In this document: positions 7,966 to 14,820 of the stretch, piece by piece | Layout: every line of letters starts with the position of its first letter | How positions within the stretch are numbered: position 1 is the first letter of the stretch | Assembly (NCBI GenBank): GCA_035527455.1 | Contig: DATLAN010000297.1 | Location: forward strand, 1-16,024 | From: DATLAN01 sp035527455 | GTDB lineage: Bacteria > Planctomycetota > Planctomycetia > Pirellulales > Thermoguttaceae | Length of the DNA stretch: 16,024 nt | Reading direction: 5' to 3' | The notes under the pieces: generated by a model | What the model was told of the DNA's origin: nothing | Databases searched by the model: none | Seen by the model: only the letters and a program-made list of their open reading frames with translations | Translations under genes and position numbers: made by a program

Positions 7966-8235
7966 CTAGACTTCGTCGTCGTCCAGGTCGTCCAGGTCGT
8001 CGTCGTCCTCGTCGTCGTCGTCGTCCTCGTCGAGATCGTCGTCTTCGTCTTCATCGTCGAAGTCGTCGTCGAAATCGTCGTCGAAATCATCGTCGTCGAA
8101 ATCGTCGAAGTCGTCGTCCTCCTCGATCTGAGCGACAAACGTGCCGGGCAGCGCGAGTTCGCTGTTCCCCTGACCGATCGAAGTCCGGTCCGCTGCCCCT
8201 GAAGTCAACTGAATGGATTCGAATTCCAACAACAT
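7966..8235 (-). CDS. Small hyper-acidic protein (Asp/Glu-rich tail), unknown function
   Basis: An 89-residue protein. Residues 1-37 are ordinary (MLLEFESIQLTSG..., ...LALPGTFVAQ). From residue 38 to the end, 43 of 52 residues are Asp or Glu. The rest are single hydrophobics (F43, F46, F51, F55, F59, L68, L81, L84, V89), and the F-D-D-D spacing near four suggests a patterned tail rather than random low complexity. It is a real gene: GAGGA lies 7 nt before the ATG, a candidate promoter and a strong terminator flank it, and the unusual composition has no stop codon over 90 codons. Tails like this occur in histone/nucleic-acid chaperones, DNA mimics and calcium-binding proteins, but nothing here selects among these. 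The GAC/GAT tract is prone to slippage. The plus-strand Val-rich reading frame opposite is a shadow. Confidence 0.75.
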   Translation of the reverse strand: MLLEFESIQLTSGAADRTSIGQGNSELALPGTFVAQIEEDDDFDDFDDDDFDDDFDDDFDDEDEDDDLDEDDDDDEDDDDLDDLDDDEV

Positions 8236-8328
8236 CTCACAATCCTCGAGAAAAAGAAACGCCGTGTTATGAACCTCAAATGCGGGACGCTCCCGTATCC
8301 GAACATCGTCATCAATAGTCCGCGCAGA

Positions 8329-8358
8329 ATTGTTATTCTACGAAAGCGGTTTTGTCAA
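8329..8358 (-). promoter_or_regulatory. Candidate promoter of the acidic-protein gene
   Basis: A perfect -35 TTGACA (8353-8358 on the minus strand) is followed after 18 nt by AACAAT (8329-8334, 4 of 6 consensus bases). A perfect palindrome AGAAT-TGTT-ATTCT (8326-8339) overlaps the -10 box and could be an operator. The leader would be about 87 nt and includes a small hairpin (CGGGA-CGC-TCCCG, 8283-8295). Confidence 0.5.
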
Positions 8359-8438
8359 GCTCGTCTCGCCGGAGGCCGACTCTTCCGCGGCCAACCGGTG
8401 GGGCAAAACGTCGCCGATGGCGGGGGGCGAAGACTCGC

Positions 8439-8486
8439 GAAAAGACAAAGATAATAGGCAGGGCCCCACATCGCCAGGGCCCTGCC
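8439..8486 (-). terminator. Hairpin, probable terminator of the glycosyltransferase transcript
   Basis: GGCAGGGCCC (8457-8466) and GGGCCCTGCC (8477-8486) form a perfect 10-bp stem with a 10-nt loop. On the minus strand it is followed by the T-rich TATTATCTTTGTCTTTT. It is about 195 bp beyond the glycosyltransferase stop. The remainder of the 446-bp gap 8236-8681 holds no gene that I can support. Confidence 0.55.
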
Positions 8487-8681
8487 CAAATACGAGATGA
8501 GAAAGCCAATGGAATCGCGGCACGGCGCCAATGGGCAGCCGAAATGCCTTCACTGGGTACTGTAGAGCGTGCCTCACCGTTGTCAATACGCAAGGCCGGG
8601 TGAGCGCCGGGCAATGACCCGAAAATATGGGGCGAAAATGCCGAATATGTGGGCGAATACCCCTTAAGCGAGTGGTGCGGC

Positions 8682-10286
8682 CTACTTGTCTACCCGGTGT
8701 CCAAGGTCGCCCGAAGTCGTCTGGCCGAGATTGGGAAACTGGGGTGGTGCGATCGGCGGCTCGCTCGGGACCGGGTCGATCCTCAGCCGCATTCGAGTGG
8801 GAGCATCGGCCGCGGGCTGCCCGGCCGCCGGCAATCTGACCGCGGCACCGGCACGCTGTTGCTCGACTGCGGCCAAGTAGCTGGCCACTTCCGGGTTGGT
8901 CGGTTCCCGTTTCTGCCACTCCAGCAGCACGGGCTCGGCGGCTTGGAGCCGCCCTCGGGACAAGAGGGTCACCGCCAGCCAACGCAGGCAGAGCGGGTCC
9001 CGACAGCCCATCACGTAGGCGCTCTGCAAGTACGCCAGGGCCTCGGTCCACTGCTTATGGGATACCCGGCATGCACCTCGAACGGCGTCCTGCAGTGGCT
9101 CGCGTTGCTCCGGCTCGGCCGGAAGCCGGCCGGCCAACTCGAGGGCCTCTTCGCATCGGCCGTGTTTGACGTGCAGATCCAACAGACGGCGGAGTATTCG
9201 GTGGGAATTCGGGTGGAGACGTGCTGCCTCTTCCAAGACCTCGCAAGCGCGGTCGTCTTTGCCCTGCAGTTGCAGCGTGAGACTCAGACAGACGTTGGCC
9301 ACCTCGGCCAGTTCGCACAAATGCCACGCCTCCAGGTCGACCTGGCCATACTGGACGGCCGTTTCGAAGGTTCGCGTGGCCAGCTCCATCTCGTTGCGGG
9401 CTTGGAGGTAATTGCCCATGGCCAAGAGCAACTGGGCGTCGAAGGGGAAGATTTCCATGGCGGCGATGCAGTCGGTCAGTTGCCGGTCGCCCAGCCGCGG
9501 GTCGCTGTCGTAGCTGGTCAGCAGCCCGTAGTAGGCCTCCAACATCTCCGTGGACCCGTGCTCGGCCGCCTCGACGGCTGCTCGGTAGGCACTCCGGGCG
9601 TCTTCCCAGTTGTTCAACTCGCCGAAGGCCTCGCCCCGAGCCGTCAGCAGCGGTGCCGGCGGATCGGCCCGGCCGACCAGTTCCAACGCAACCAGCTTCA
9701 AGTTGCGATGGGCACGTTGCTGCCTGCGGGCCGGGTCGTGCTGGCGCCGGTGGCGGACGATTCGCCCCTCGGACGCATCGACCTGCAGACCGGCCGCCTC
9801 GACCGACGAACGAACCGATTCGCAGACGCGTCCGGTGAACCGCAGTTCCGGCCGGCGGGGCATCAACCGCACTTGGGCGATCTGTTCGGCGGATCCGCTC
9901 GGATCGGCCGACGGCACCTCGACCAGAAGCATGTAGACCTTGCTCTCCTCGGCCTGCCGATCGACGAACTCGCGCAGGTCTGCGGCCGTCTCGGCGACGA
10001 GCCTTTCTCCGGCGTCGAGCCAGAGGACCCAATCGCCGCTGACCAACTCCAGGCAGCGGTTCCGTGCGGCGGAGAAGTCCTCGGTCCACGGCATCCGGCC
10101 GGTCACGGCGCCGAGCTGCTCGGCGATCTGAAGCGTCTGGTCCGTCGAGCCGGTGTCGAGCACCACGATCTCGTCGGCGATCGACCGGACACTCTCGATC
10201 GACTCGGCCAGGACCTCCTGCTCATCGCGGACGATCATGGCCACCGACAAACGGGGCCGAGACGTGTGGTCGGTTGAAGCGGTCAT
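8682..10286 (-). CDS. Family 2 glycosyltransferase fused to TPR repeats
   Basis: A 534-residue protein with no signal peptide or membrane segment. The N-terminal 160 residues are a GT2 domain: LSVAMIVRDEQEVLAESIESV (13-33), VVLDTGSTDQT (41-51), DFSAARNRCLELVSGDWVLWLDAGE (70-94). GT2 enzymes move a sugar from a nucleotide donor to an acceptor. Here the usual DxD-type WLDADE reads WLDAGE (D91, G93, E94), and the GRVHE motif common in this WaaE-like group reads GRVCE (152-156). Residues about 215-480 are TPR-like helical repeats, probably for binding protein or glycan partners, and a Pro-rich tail closes the protein. The start has GGGGA upstream. It is transcribed alone, near lipid-linked glycan genes, so an envelope role is likely. 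Acceptor and sugar are unknown, and the motif changes may mean altered metal use. Confidence 0.85.
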   Translation of the reverse strand: MTASTDHTSRPRLSVAMIVRDEQEVLAESIESVRSIADEIVVLDTGSTDQTLQIAEQLGAVTGRMPWTEDFSAARNRCLELVSGDWVLWLDAGERLVAETAADLREFVDRQAEESKVYMLLVEVPSADPSGSAEQIAQVRLMPRRPELRFTGRVCESVRSSVEAAGLQVDASEGRIVRHRRQHDPARRQQRAHRNLKLVALELVGRADPPAPLLTARGEAFGELNNWEDARSAYRAAVEAAEHGSTEMLEAYYGLLTSYDSDPRLGDRQLTDCIAAMEIFPFDAQLLLAMGNYLQARNEMELATRTFETAVQYGQVDLEAWHLCELAEVANVCLSLTLQLQGKDDRACEVLEEAARLHPNSHRILRRLLDLHVKHGRCEEALELAGRLPAEPEQREPLQDAVRGACRVSHKQWTEALAYLQSAYVMGCRDPLCLRWLAVTLLSRGRLQAAEPVLLEWQKREPTNPEVASYLAAVEQQRAGAAVRLPAAGQPAADAPTRMRLRIDPVPSEPPIAPPQFPNLGQTTSGDLGHRVDK

Positions 10287-10448
10287 TGGTTTTCCCCGGG
10301 CAAGAAGAGATCGTCGAAGTACAAGCGGTGGCGGAGTTTACCCGGATCGGGCACCGGGCAAAAGGCCGGTTTTCGCACTTGCCGCGCGGCACGGCCCTCG
10401 CTGGGTTCCGTATCGAGCCCGAGGTTCGCGAATTAAAGAATTCGGCTG

Positions 10449-10477
10449 ATTATTTTAATCATTCGCGCGAGATTAAA
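10449..10477 (-). promoter_or_regulatory. Candidate promoter of the glycosyltransferase gene with overlapping palindrome
   Basis: In an AT-rich island, the minus strand reads TTTAAT (10472-10477), 17 nt, AATAAT (10449-10454). The palindrome TGATTA-TTT-TAATCA (10447-10461) covers the -10 box and GAATT-AAAG-AATTC (10430-10443) follows it. The 271-bp gap 10287-10557 contains no gene; it also has a TAAGTCT direct repeat (10505-10511, 10528-10534). Confidence 0.35.
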
Positions 10478-10500
10478 AGAAAAGCTTAAAGCGCCGCTTT
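10472..10500 (-). terminator. Weak hairpin with T-rich tail after the hydrolase gene
   Basis: AAAGC-GCC-GCTTT (10488-10500) can form a short stem. On the minus strand AAGCTTTTCTTTTAAT follows it, 57 bp beyond the hydrolase stop. The stem is only 5-6 bp and the tail overlaps the candidate promoter of the next gene, so confidence is low. Confidence 0.3.
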
Positions 10501-10557
10501 GATGTAAGTCTTTAGCATCCAAACACTTAAGTCTGGAGGCCGTGCGAGGGCGCTATA

Positions 10558-11538
10558 TCAGGGGGATCCGCCGGTTTGGACGCTCGGACCTCCCAGCCAC
10601 CAGTCGAACCACTCTCGCGTGCGTTGGGCGACTTCGCTGGTTGGATCGACCCAGATCACGACGTGGCCGTACCACGGGACGGAGATCAGTTGGCTGTGGT
10701 CGGGCGCGGCCTCGTGCAGGCGGACGCTGTGGCGATGCGGGACGATCCAGTCGTTGGTCCCGTGGATCAGCAACACCTGGGCCGTGGTCCGCCGGATGGC
10801 TTCGACCGCGCTGGCCCGATCGGGATCAAAGTCGGCCAGGCGTCCGGCCTCGTCGATCGCCTGCTGGTAGGTATCGGAGGGAATGACCCAACCGAGTCCG
10901 GGCACCATCACGCGGCCGAAATCCGGCACCTCGTCGCGCATGGTGCTGAAGGGCGCCACGGCCACCACCGCCCGGATTCGCGGATCGTAACCCGCCAGGT
11001 GGATCGAGGTGGTCGCCCCGTAGGAAATTCCGTAGACGCCGATCGGGCCGGCCGCCAGACCGCGGCGTTGCAACTCGTCGATGACCTGGGAGAGGTCCCT
11101 GGCCTCTCGCACGCCGAAGGTGAGGAACTCGCCGGTCGAACGGCCGTGCCCGCGGAGATCGACCAGTACGGCGCGATATCCGGCCTCGGCCAACGACCTG
11201 GCCGGCGCGAGCATCCAGAGACTTCGGGCCATGATTCCGTGGACCACCAGGATCGTGCCCTTGGGGGTCGTCCACTGCTCGTCCGGCTCGATCACCGAGA
11301 CCGACAACGAGGCCTCCGGCGGCCCGACCTTCACCCAAAACTGCTGATCGACTCCGGCCAACCGTTCCACCGGCGGCAGCGGATTCGACCGGCCGACGCT
11401 CAGCGGATTGAGCCGATTGGGCGTGGTCACGATGCACTGGGCCAGCGGTCCGAGACAGCCGGCCAGCGCGACCAGCGGCAGTAGCATCGCGGCGAGTCCT
11501 ATTCGGGCCCGAAACGGCGGGGACGAGATCCGGCACAT
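10558..11538 (-). CDS. Lipoprotein alpha/beta hydrolase
   Basis: With the start at 11538 this is a 326-residue lipoprotein: RISSPPFRAR n-region, AAMLLPLVALAGC with lipobox LAGC (C28), so membrane-anchored outside the cytoplasm. The alpha/beta-hydrolase core follows: VVHGIMARS (oxyanion loop), VLVDLRGHGRS, nucleophile elbow YGISYGA (S172), HGTNDWIVP (D263) and WYGHVVIW (H292). The triad is complete, so it should be an active esterase, lipase or peptidase; substrate unknown. An in-frame extension up to 11742 exists, but its N-terminus is translated from an AT-rich repeat and would bury the signal peptide, so I reject it. No strong ribosome binding site precedes 11538. It is divergent from the small lipoprotein gene. 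Confidence 0.87.
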   Translation of the reverse strand: MCRISSPPFRARIGLAAMLLPLVALAGCLGPLAQCIVTTPNRLNPLSVGRSNPLPPVERLAGVDQQFWVKVGPPEASLSVSVIEPDEQWTTPKGTILVVHGIMARSLWMLAPARSLAEAGYRAVLVDLRGHGRSTGEFLTFGVREARDLSQVIDELQRRGLAAGPIGVYGISYGATTSIHLAGYDPRIRAVVAVAPFSTMRDEVPDFGRVMVPGLGWVIPSDTYQQAIDEAGRLADFDPDRASAVEAIRRTTAQVLLIHGTNDWIVPHRHSVRLHEAAPDHSQLISVPWYGHVVIWVDPTSEVAQRTREWFDWWLGGPSVQTGGSP

Positions 11539-11663
11539 GGCTGCGTCGGCTGAAAGGAACAATCGCAAAACCTGGCAAGCGGGGGGGTACTTGTATCGCC
11601 TGTCGGGCGAGCGGTCAAGCCCGATTCGATTTGGGGGGAATTGCAAATTGAGAATGGAATTGC

Positions 11664-11752
11664 AAATTGAGAATTGCAAATTGCAAATTGCAAATTTGGG
11701 GAGAGCCGAAGCCAGGGTCAATTTGCAATTTGCAATTTGCAATTCTCAATTT
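11664..11752. repeat. AT-rich heptad inverted repeat (TTGCAAA family)
   Basis: Perfect 33-bp arms (11664-11696 and 11720-11752) are built from repeats of the 7-bp unit AATTGCA and flank a 23-bp GC-rich centre. Further units extend the left side to about 11639. Its base composition differs sharply from the surroundings. Such heptad repeats are known as dispersed non-coding elements in many bacterial genomes and create false Asn/Leu/Gln/Ile/Cys-rich reading frames. It fills most of the 311-bp divergent gap 11539-11849, where I see no convincing promoter. Confidence 0.85.
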
Positions 11753-11849
11753 TCAATCCGCTCCCCCGTTTCTGGTCTTGCCCGCTTCGGTTGTTCCTGC
11801 GAAACTACTGCCCCTATTCTCACGAATCCCTTCTTGCGGCGAGATCGCC

Positions 11850-12476
11850 ATGCGCGGTTCGATAGCGGCTTGCTTGGCGGCGGTGGTGCTTTCGGGCTGT
11901 GCGCCAGGGTGGAATTGGACCGGTCCGCCGGGCCCGGCCATGAGCGTCTGCTACGACAACCCCATGCTGTTGCCGACCGTCGATCATCGAGCCGCCTGGG
12001 AAACCGTTGTCGATGTGATCGACGACCATTTCGTGATCGAAGAGGAAGAGCCCGTCCGTCTGATCGGCAACACGCCGACCGTCGGGCATCTGAGAACGTA
12101 TCCCAAGGTGGCCGCGACGATCTTCGAGCCGTGGCACGGTGATTCGGTCGGCCGGCAGGCGAGAATCGAGAGCACCTTGCAGTCGATGCGCCGCTGGGCC
12201 GTCGTCCACGTAAGGCCGGGCGAAGGGGGATACCTGGTCGACGTCGCCGTGTTCAGGGAACTCGAAGACGTCGTGCGGCCCGAACACGCCACCGCCGGCG
12301 CCGCCACGTTCCGCTATGACGATTCGCTCACGCGCGTGGTCAACCCGGTGGGCGGGCCAGAGATCAACGAGGGTTGGATCCCCCAGGGCCGCGACACAGC
12401 GCTGGAACAGCGGATTCTCGACCAACTCTACGGCCGCTCGGGCAACATGGCGGCCGTTGTCAAACCGCTCTTCTGA
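11850..12476 (+). CDS. Small lipoprotein, unknown function
   Basis: A 208-residue protein with a lipoprotein signal: RGSIAACLAAVVLSGC, lipobox LSGC with C17, Asp-free at +2 (Ala), so outer-membrane sorting would be expected by the E. coli rule. The mature part has no domain that I recognise. It is mixed alpha/beta with an acidic patch (FVIEEEEPVRLIGN), EPWHGDSVGRQARIESTLQSMRRWAVVHV and a C-terminal EQRILDQLYGRSG helix. Conserved-looking Trp, Arg and Gly residues suggest a folded domain rather than a spacer. The start at 11850 is chosen because it opens the signal peptide; upstream in-frame codons are repeat-derived. The ribosome binding site is weak (GGCGAG). The stop is one base before a palindromic repeat and the gene converges on the ligase gene. 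Confidence 0.72.
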   Translation: MRGSIAACLAAVVLSGCAPGWNWTGPPGPAMSVCYDNPMLLPTVDHRAAWETVVDVIDDHFVIEEEEPVRLIGNTPTVGHLRTYPKVAATIFEPWHGDSVGRQARIESTLQSMRRWAVVHVRPGEGGYLVDVAVFRELEDVVRPEHATAGAATFRYDDSLTRVVNPVGGPEINEGWIPQGRDTALEQRILDQLYGRSGNMAAVVKPLF

Positions 12477-12477
12477 T

Positions 12478-12561
12478 GGGTGGCACGTCCCTGAGCGCAG
12501 CGAAGGGCGTGGTGTATGTGGTATGTACACGCCCTTCGCTGCGCTCAGGGACGTGCCACCC
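12478..12561. repeat. 34-bp-arm inverted repeat between convergent genes
   Basis: Perfect 34-bp arms (12478-12511 and 12528-12561) flank a 16-nt centre. The left arm begins one base after the small-lipoprotein stop. The right arm overlaps the end of the ligase gene, supplying codons 748-752 (GVARP) and the TGA. In RNA it would form a very stable hairpin and could stop transcription from both sides, although no T-run follows. The motif TGGCACGTCCCTGAGCGCAG looks like a dispersed palindromic element. Confidence 0.88.
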
Positions 12562-14803
12562 CAAGCAATAGCCGTTGATCTGCCGGGGAAAGCCTTCTCT
12601 CGAGCTTCTTGTCCTCGTGCGGCATCATCCGATCGAGCCGCAACGCTTCGTCGGCTTCCTGCCGGGCCTCTTCGTGCCGACCGGCTTCGTGCAGTGCGAC
12701 GGCCAGCCGGGCGTGGCAGAGTGCGCTGTTGGGGTATCGTGCGACGGCCTGGGCGTAGGCATCCACTGCCTTTTCGATGTCCTCTTGGCGGCCGGCCGTC
12801 AAGAAGGCCCTTCGATACCAATCGCCGGAAGCCAGCCACGCCGAACTCGAATTGGGCACCCGTCGCAGGGTCTGCGCGTTGAAATCCTCGAACCGGCGGA
12901 ACGTCGCCTCGCTACGATCGATCGTCCAGGCGTTGAAGGTCAATGCGGCCAGCCGCCTAAGCGGTTCGGCAGAAAGCGGATCGGCCGCCGCAGCCTCCAG
13001 GTAGAGTCGCTCCACGTCTTTGGAAAAAAGCCCTCTTCCTTCGGCCGCCTTCTGTCGGGCAAGCCGTAACGCCGTCTGGCAGTCAAGCACCGCTCCGTAA
13101 GCGCTGGAGTAACAGGTCGCGGCCAAAGCCAACGCCACGACCAGCCCGGACCAGGCGGTGCCGCGAGGCAGCGTCTTCGGACGATCGCCCGTCAGTCCCA
13201 GGGCCAAGAGCAACCAGAGCGATCCGGCCACGCCGGGGAAGCCGATGCCTCCGGCCGCCGAGAGATGAACCAACAGCACGACCACGCCGATCGCCGGCAA
13301 CGCCCCGGGCAGTTCACCGCGAACGATCCATCCCCGCAGAAGCGCCACGCATCCGGCGGCCAACGGCAAAACGATCCAAAGCGCGACTTCGCTGGGCGGA
13401 GCCGAACTGATGCTCCCCAGCGGCCACGACAACAGCCATCCGCACACGGCCCCCCCGAGGACGAAGCGGAGCGAGACAGAAACTCCCTCTCCCTCTGGGA
13501 GAGGGCTGGGGTGAGGGGATTGCGGCGCGTCGTTGTCCTCTTCTTTCTTCCCTTCGCCGGCACGGACTGAACTACCCCTCACCCCGGCCCTCTCCCAAAG
13601 GGCGAGGGAGTCACGTCGCCACGACGTCCAGAAGTAACACCCCAACACCGCCACCAACGTCAACATGGTCCCCGTTCCGGCGGTCGCCCAGAGTTCCATC
13701 AGGAAGTTGTGCGGGTCGGCCACTTCTTCGCTGGCCTCGGGCAGCTTGTAGGCGGAGTAGGCGTATTGGAAATTGCCCGGCCCGCATCCGGCGAAGGGAT
13801 GGTCGGCGATCATGCCGAGAGTCGACTGCCAATACTCGAGCCGATAGCCCAGCGACTTCGTGGCCCCGGAAAGCATGCCCGTCGCCGCCGCCACGCAAAT
13901 CACGATCGCCCCCAACGCAGCCGCTCCGGCCGGCAGTTTCCAATCGAGACGCTCCTTTCGCTGCCGACAAAACCACCAGACAAGCACCAGCCCCAAAAGC
14001 GTGGCGATCCAAGCGCTGCGGCTGCCCGTCAAAACCAAACACACGGCCACGGGAACCGCCGCGAAACCGACTCTCGCCCAACTCCCCAGCCGCTTGCGGC
14101 TCAGCCCGGAGCCGACCCCCAAACCCACCAAGACCACCACCCACGGCCCCAAATACCCGGCCAACGAGTTCGTCATCGCGAACGTGGCCATCGGCTGGTT
14201 GCTGAACAGTCGGTCCTTGAACCGATCTCGCTCGGGCGAGCCGGGCGGCGACCAGTCGCCCGCCTCGCGGAGCACGGCGTCGGGATCCTCCTCGAACATC
14301 CGCTGCGTGCGGGGCATTTCTACCCCGTACTGATACAGCCCATATACCGAAAGCCCGACCGCCACGGCAATCATCACGGCGACCACCGCCCGGGCCTCGC
14401 GGCGGCCGACGATAAGCTGCCGGGCCATGAAGTAGGCCAGCCCCAGGCCGATGTATTCCCAAATCATATTCACCGCCGGCCGCGGGCTGACGTGTCCGGC
14501 CGCCCAAATGCCGGCCAACGTGTGCAGGCCGATCAGCAGCAGCACGCCGGCGTCGGTCCAACCTAAGCGGACGCGAAACTCCGGCCGCCCGACCGCTCCC
14601 AACAGCCAGAGCACGGCCAGCGCGATCCAGAGCATCACCACCGTCAGCCCGTCCCCGTCGGCCGCCGCTTCGCTGGGAAAAAGCGGCCGGGCCACGAACA
14701 GGGCCGTCATCGCCCCCAAGAGCCATGGACGCAGTCGGTCGGGAGACGCCATGGGCGTTTGCCGCTTCACTTTCGAATCGCGTTGCCGCTTACGTCGTCC
14801 CAT
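12545..14803 (-). CDS. O-antigen ligase/polymerase-like (Wzy_C) membrane protein with TPR tail
   Basis: A 752-residue inner-membrane protein of the WaaL/Wzy type, which transfers or polymerises lipid-linked glycans on the outer face. There are about a dozen hydrophobic segments between residues 27 and 570. The PF04932-like core has VLTGSRSAW (257-265), RLEYWQSTLGMIADHPFAGCGPGNF (321-345, with the H335-P pair) and ADPHNFLMELWATAG (362-376). Residues about 585-730 are TPR-like helices. Residues 398-441 are encoded by an inserted palindromic repeat, in a loop between two membrane segments (377-393 and 444-463), and the last five residues come from a second repeat. It begins 17 bp after the WecA-like stop, so the two form an operon. 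The start at 14803 has AGGG about 12 nt upstream; M18 is an alternative. Whether it is a ligase, polymerase or protein glycosyltransferase cannot be told from sequence. Confidence 0.85.
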   Translation of the reverse strand: MGRRKRQRDSKVKRQTPMASPDRLRPWLLGAMTALFVARPLFPSEAAADGDGLTVVMLWIALAVLWLLGAVGRPEFRVRLGWTDAGVLLLIGLHTLAGIWAAGHVSPRPAVNMIWEYIGLGLAYFMARQLIVGRREARAVVAVMIAVAVGLSVYGLYQYGVEMPRTQRMFEEDPDAVLREAGDWSPPGSPERDRFKDRLFSNQPMATFAMTNSLAGYLGPWVVVLVGLGVGSGLSRKRLGSWARVGFAAVPVAVCLVLTGSRSAWIATLLGLVLVWWFCRQRKERLDWKLPAGAAALGAIVICVAAATGMLSGATKSLGYRLEYWQSTLGMIADHPFAGCGPGNFQYAYSAYKLPEASEEVADPHNFLMELWATAGTGTMLTLVAVLGCYFWTSWRRDSLALWERAGVRGSSVRAGEGKKEEDNDAPQSPHPSPLPEGEGVSVSLRFVLGGAVCGWLLSWPLGSISSAPPSEVALWIVLPLAAGCVALLRGWIVRGELPGALPAIGVVVLLVHLSAAGGIGFPGVAGSLWLLLALGLTGDRPKTLPRGTAWSGLVVALALAATCYSSAYGAVLDCQTALRLARQKAAEGRGLFSKDVERLYLEAAAADPLSAEPLRRLAALTFNAWTIDRSEATFRRFEDFNAQTLRRVPNSSSAWLASGDWYRRAFLTAGRQEDIEKAVDAYAQAVARYPNSALCHARLAVALHEAGRHEEARQEADEALRLDRMMPHEDKKLERRLSPADQRLLLGVARP
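13483..13610. repeat. Palindromic repeat element inside the ligase coding region
   Basis: Two 36-bp arms (13483-13518 and 13575-13610), matching at 33 of 36 positions as inverted copies, flank 56 bp. They are read in frame as DSLALWERAGVRG and SPHPSPLPEGEGVS. LWERAGVRG and PHPSPLPEGEG are typical translations of a dispersed repeat (CTCCCTCTCCC...GGGTGAGGGG) found in many bacterial genomes, so this is an insertion, not a protein domain. Confidence 0.88.
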
Positions 14804-14820
14804 TGGGCTGAGTTACCCTG

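Noticed and set aside
7969..8122. GTC-rich tract as a possible CRISPR or satellite array
   Set aside because: No spacers and no repeat unit longer than a triplet; it is explained by Asp codons.
7909..8202. Plus-strand Val-rich 97-codon frame resembling a membrane protein
   Set aside because: It is the reverse of the Asp-codon tract (GTC repeats) of the acidic gene and lacks a ribosome binding site.
8333..8614. Minus-strand 93-codon frame in the gap before the glycosyltransferase end
   Set aside because: It runs through the terminator hairpin, is Arg-rich without domains, and has no good ribosome binding site.
8649..10277. Plus-strand open frame of 542 codons opposite the glycosyltransferase
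   Set aside because: Shadow of the GT2-TPR gene, with no recognisable domain and no supported start.
11539..11742. N-terminal extension of the hydrolase lipoprotein
   Set aside because: The first residues (NLQFSICN-like) are translated from the AT-rich repeat and would bury the lipoprotein signal peptide.
11667..11849. N-terminal extension of the small lipoprotein
   Set aside because: Its first codons are also repeat-derived; the methionine at 11850 starts a proper lipoprotein signal.
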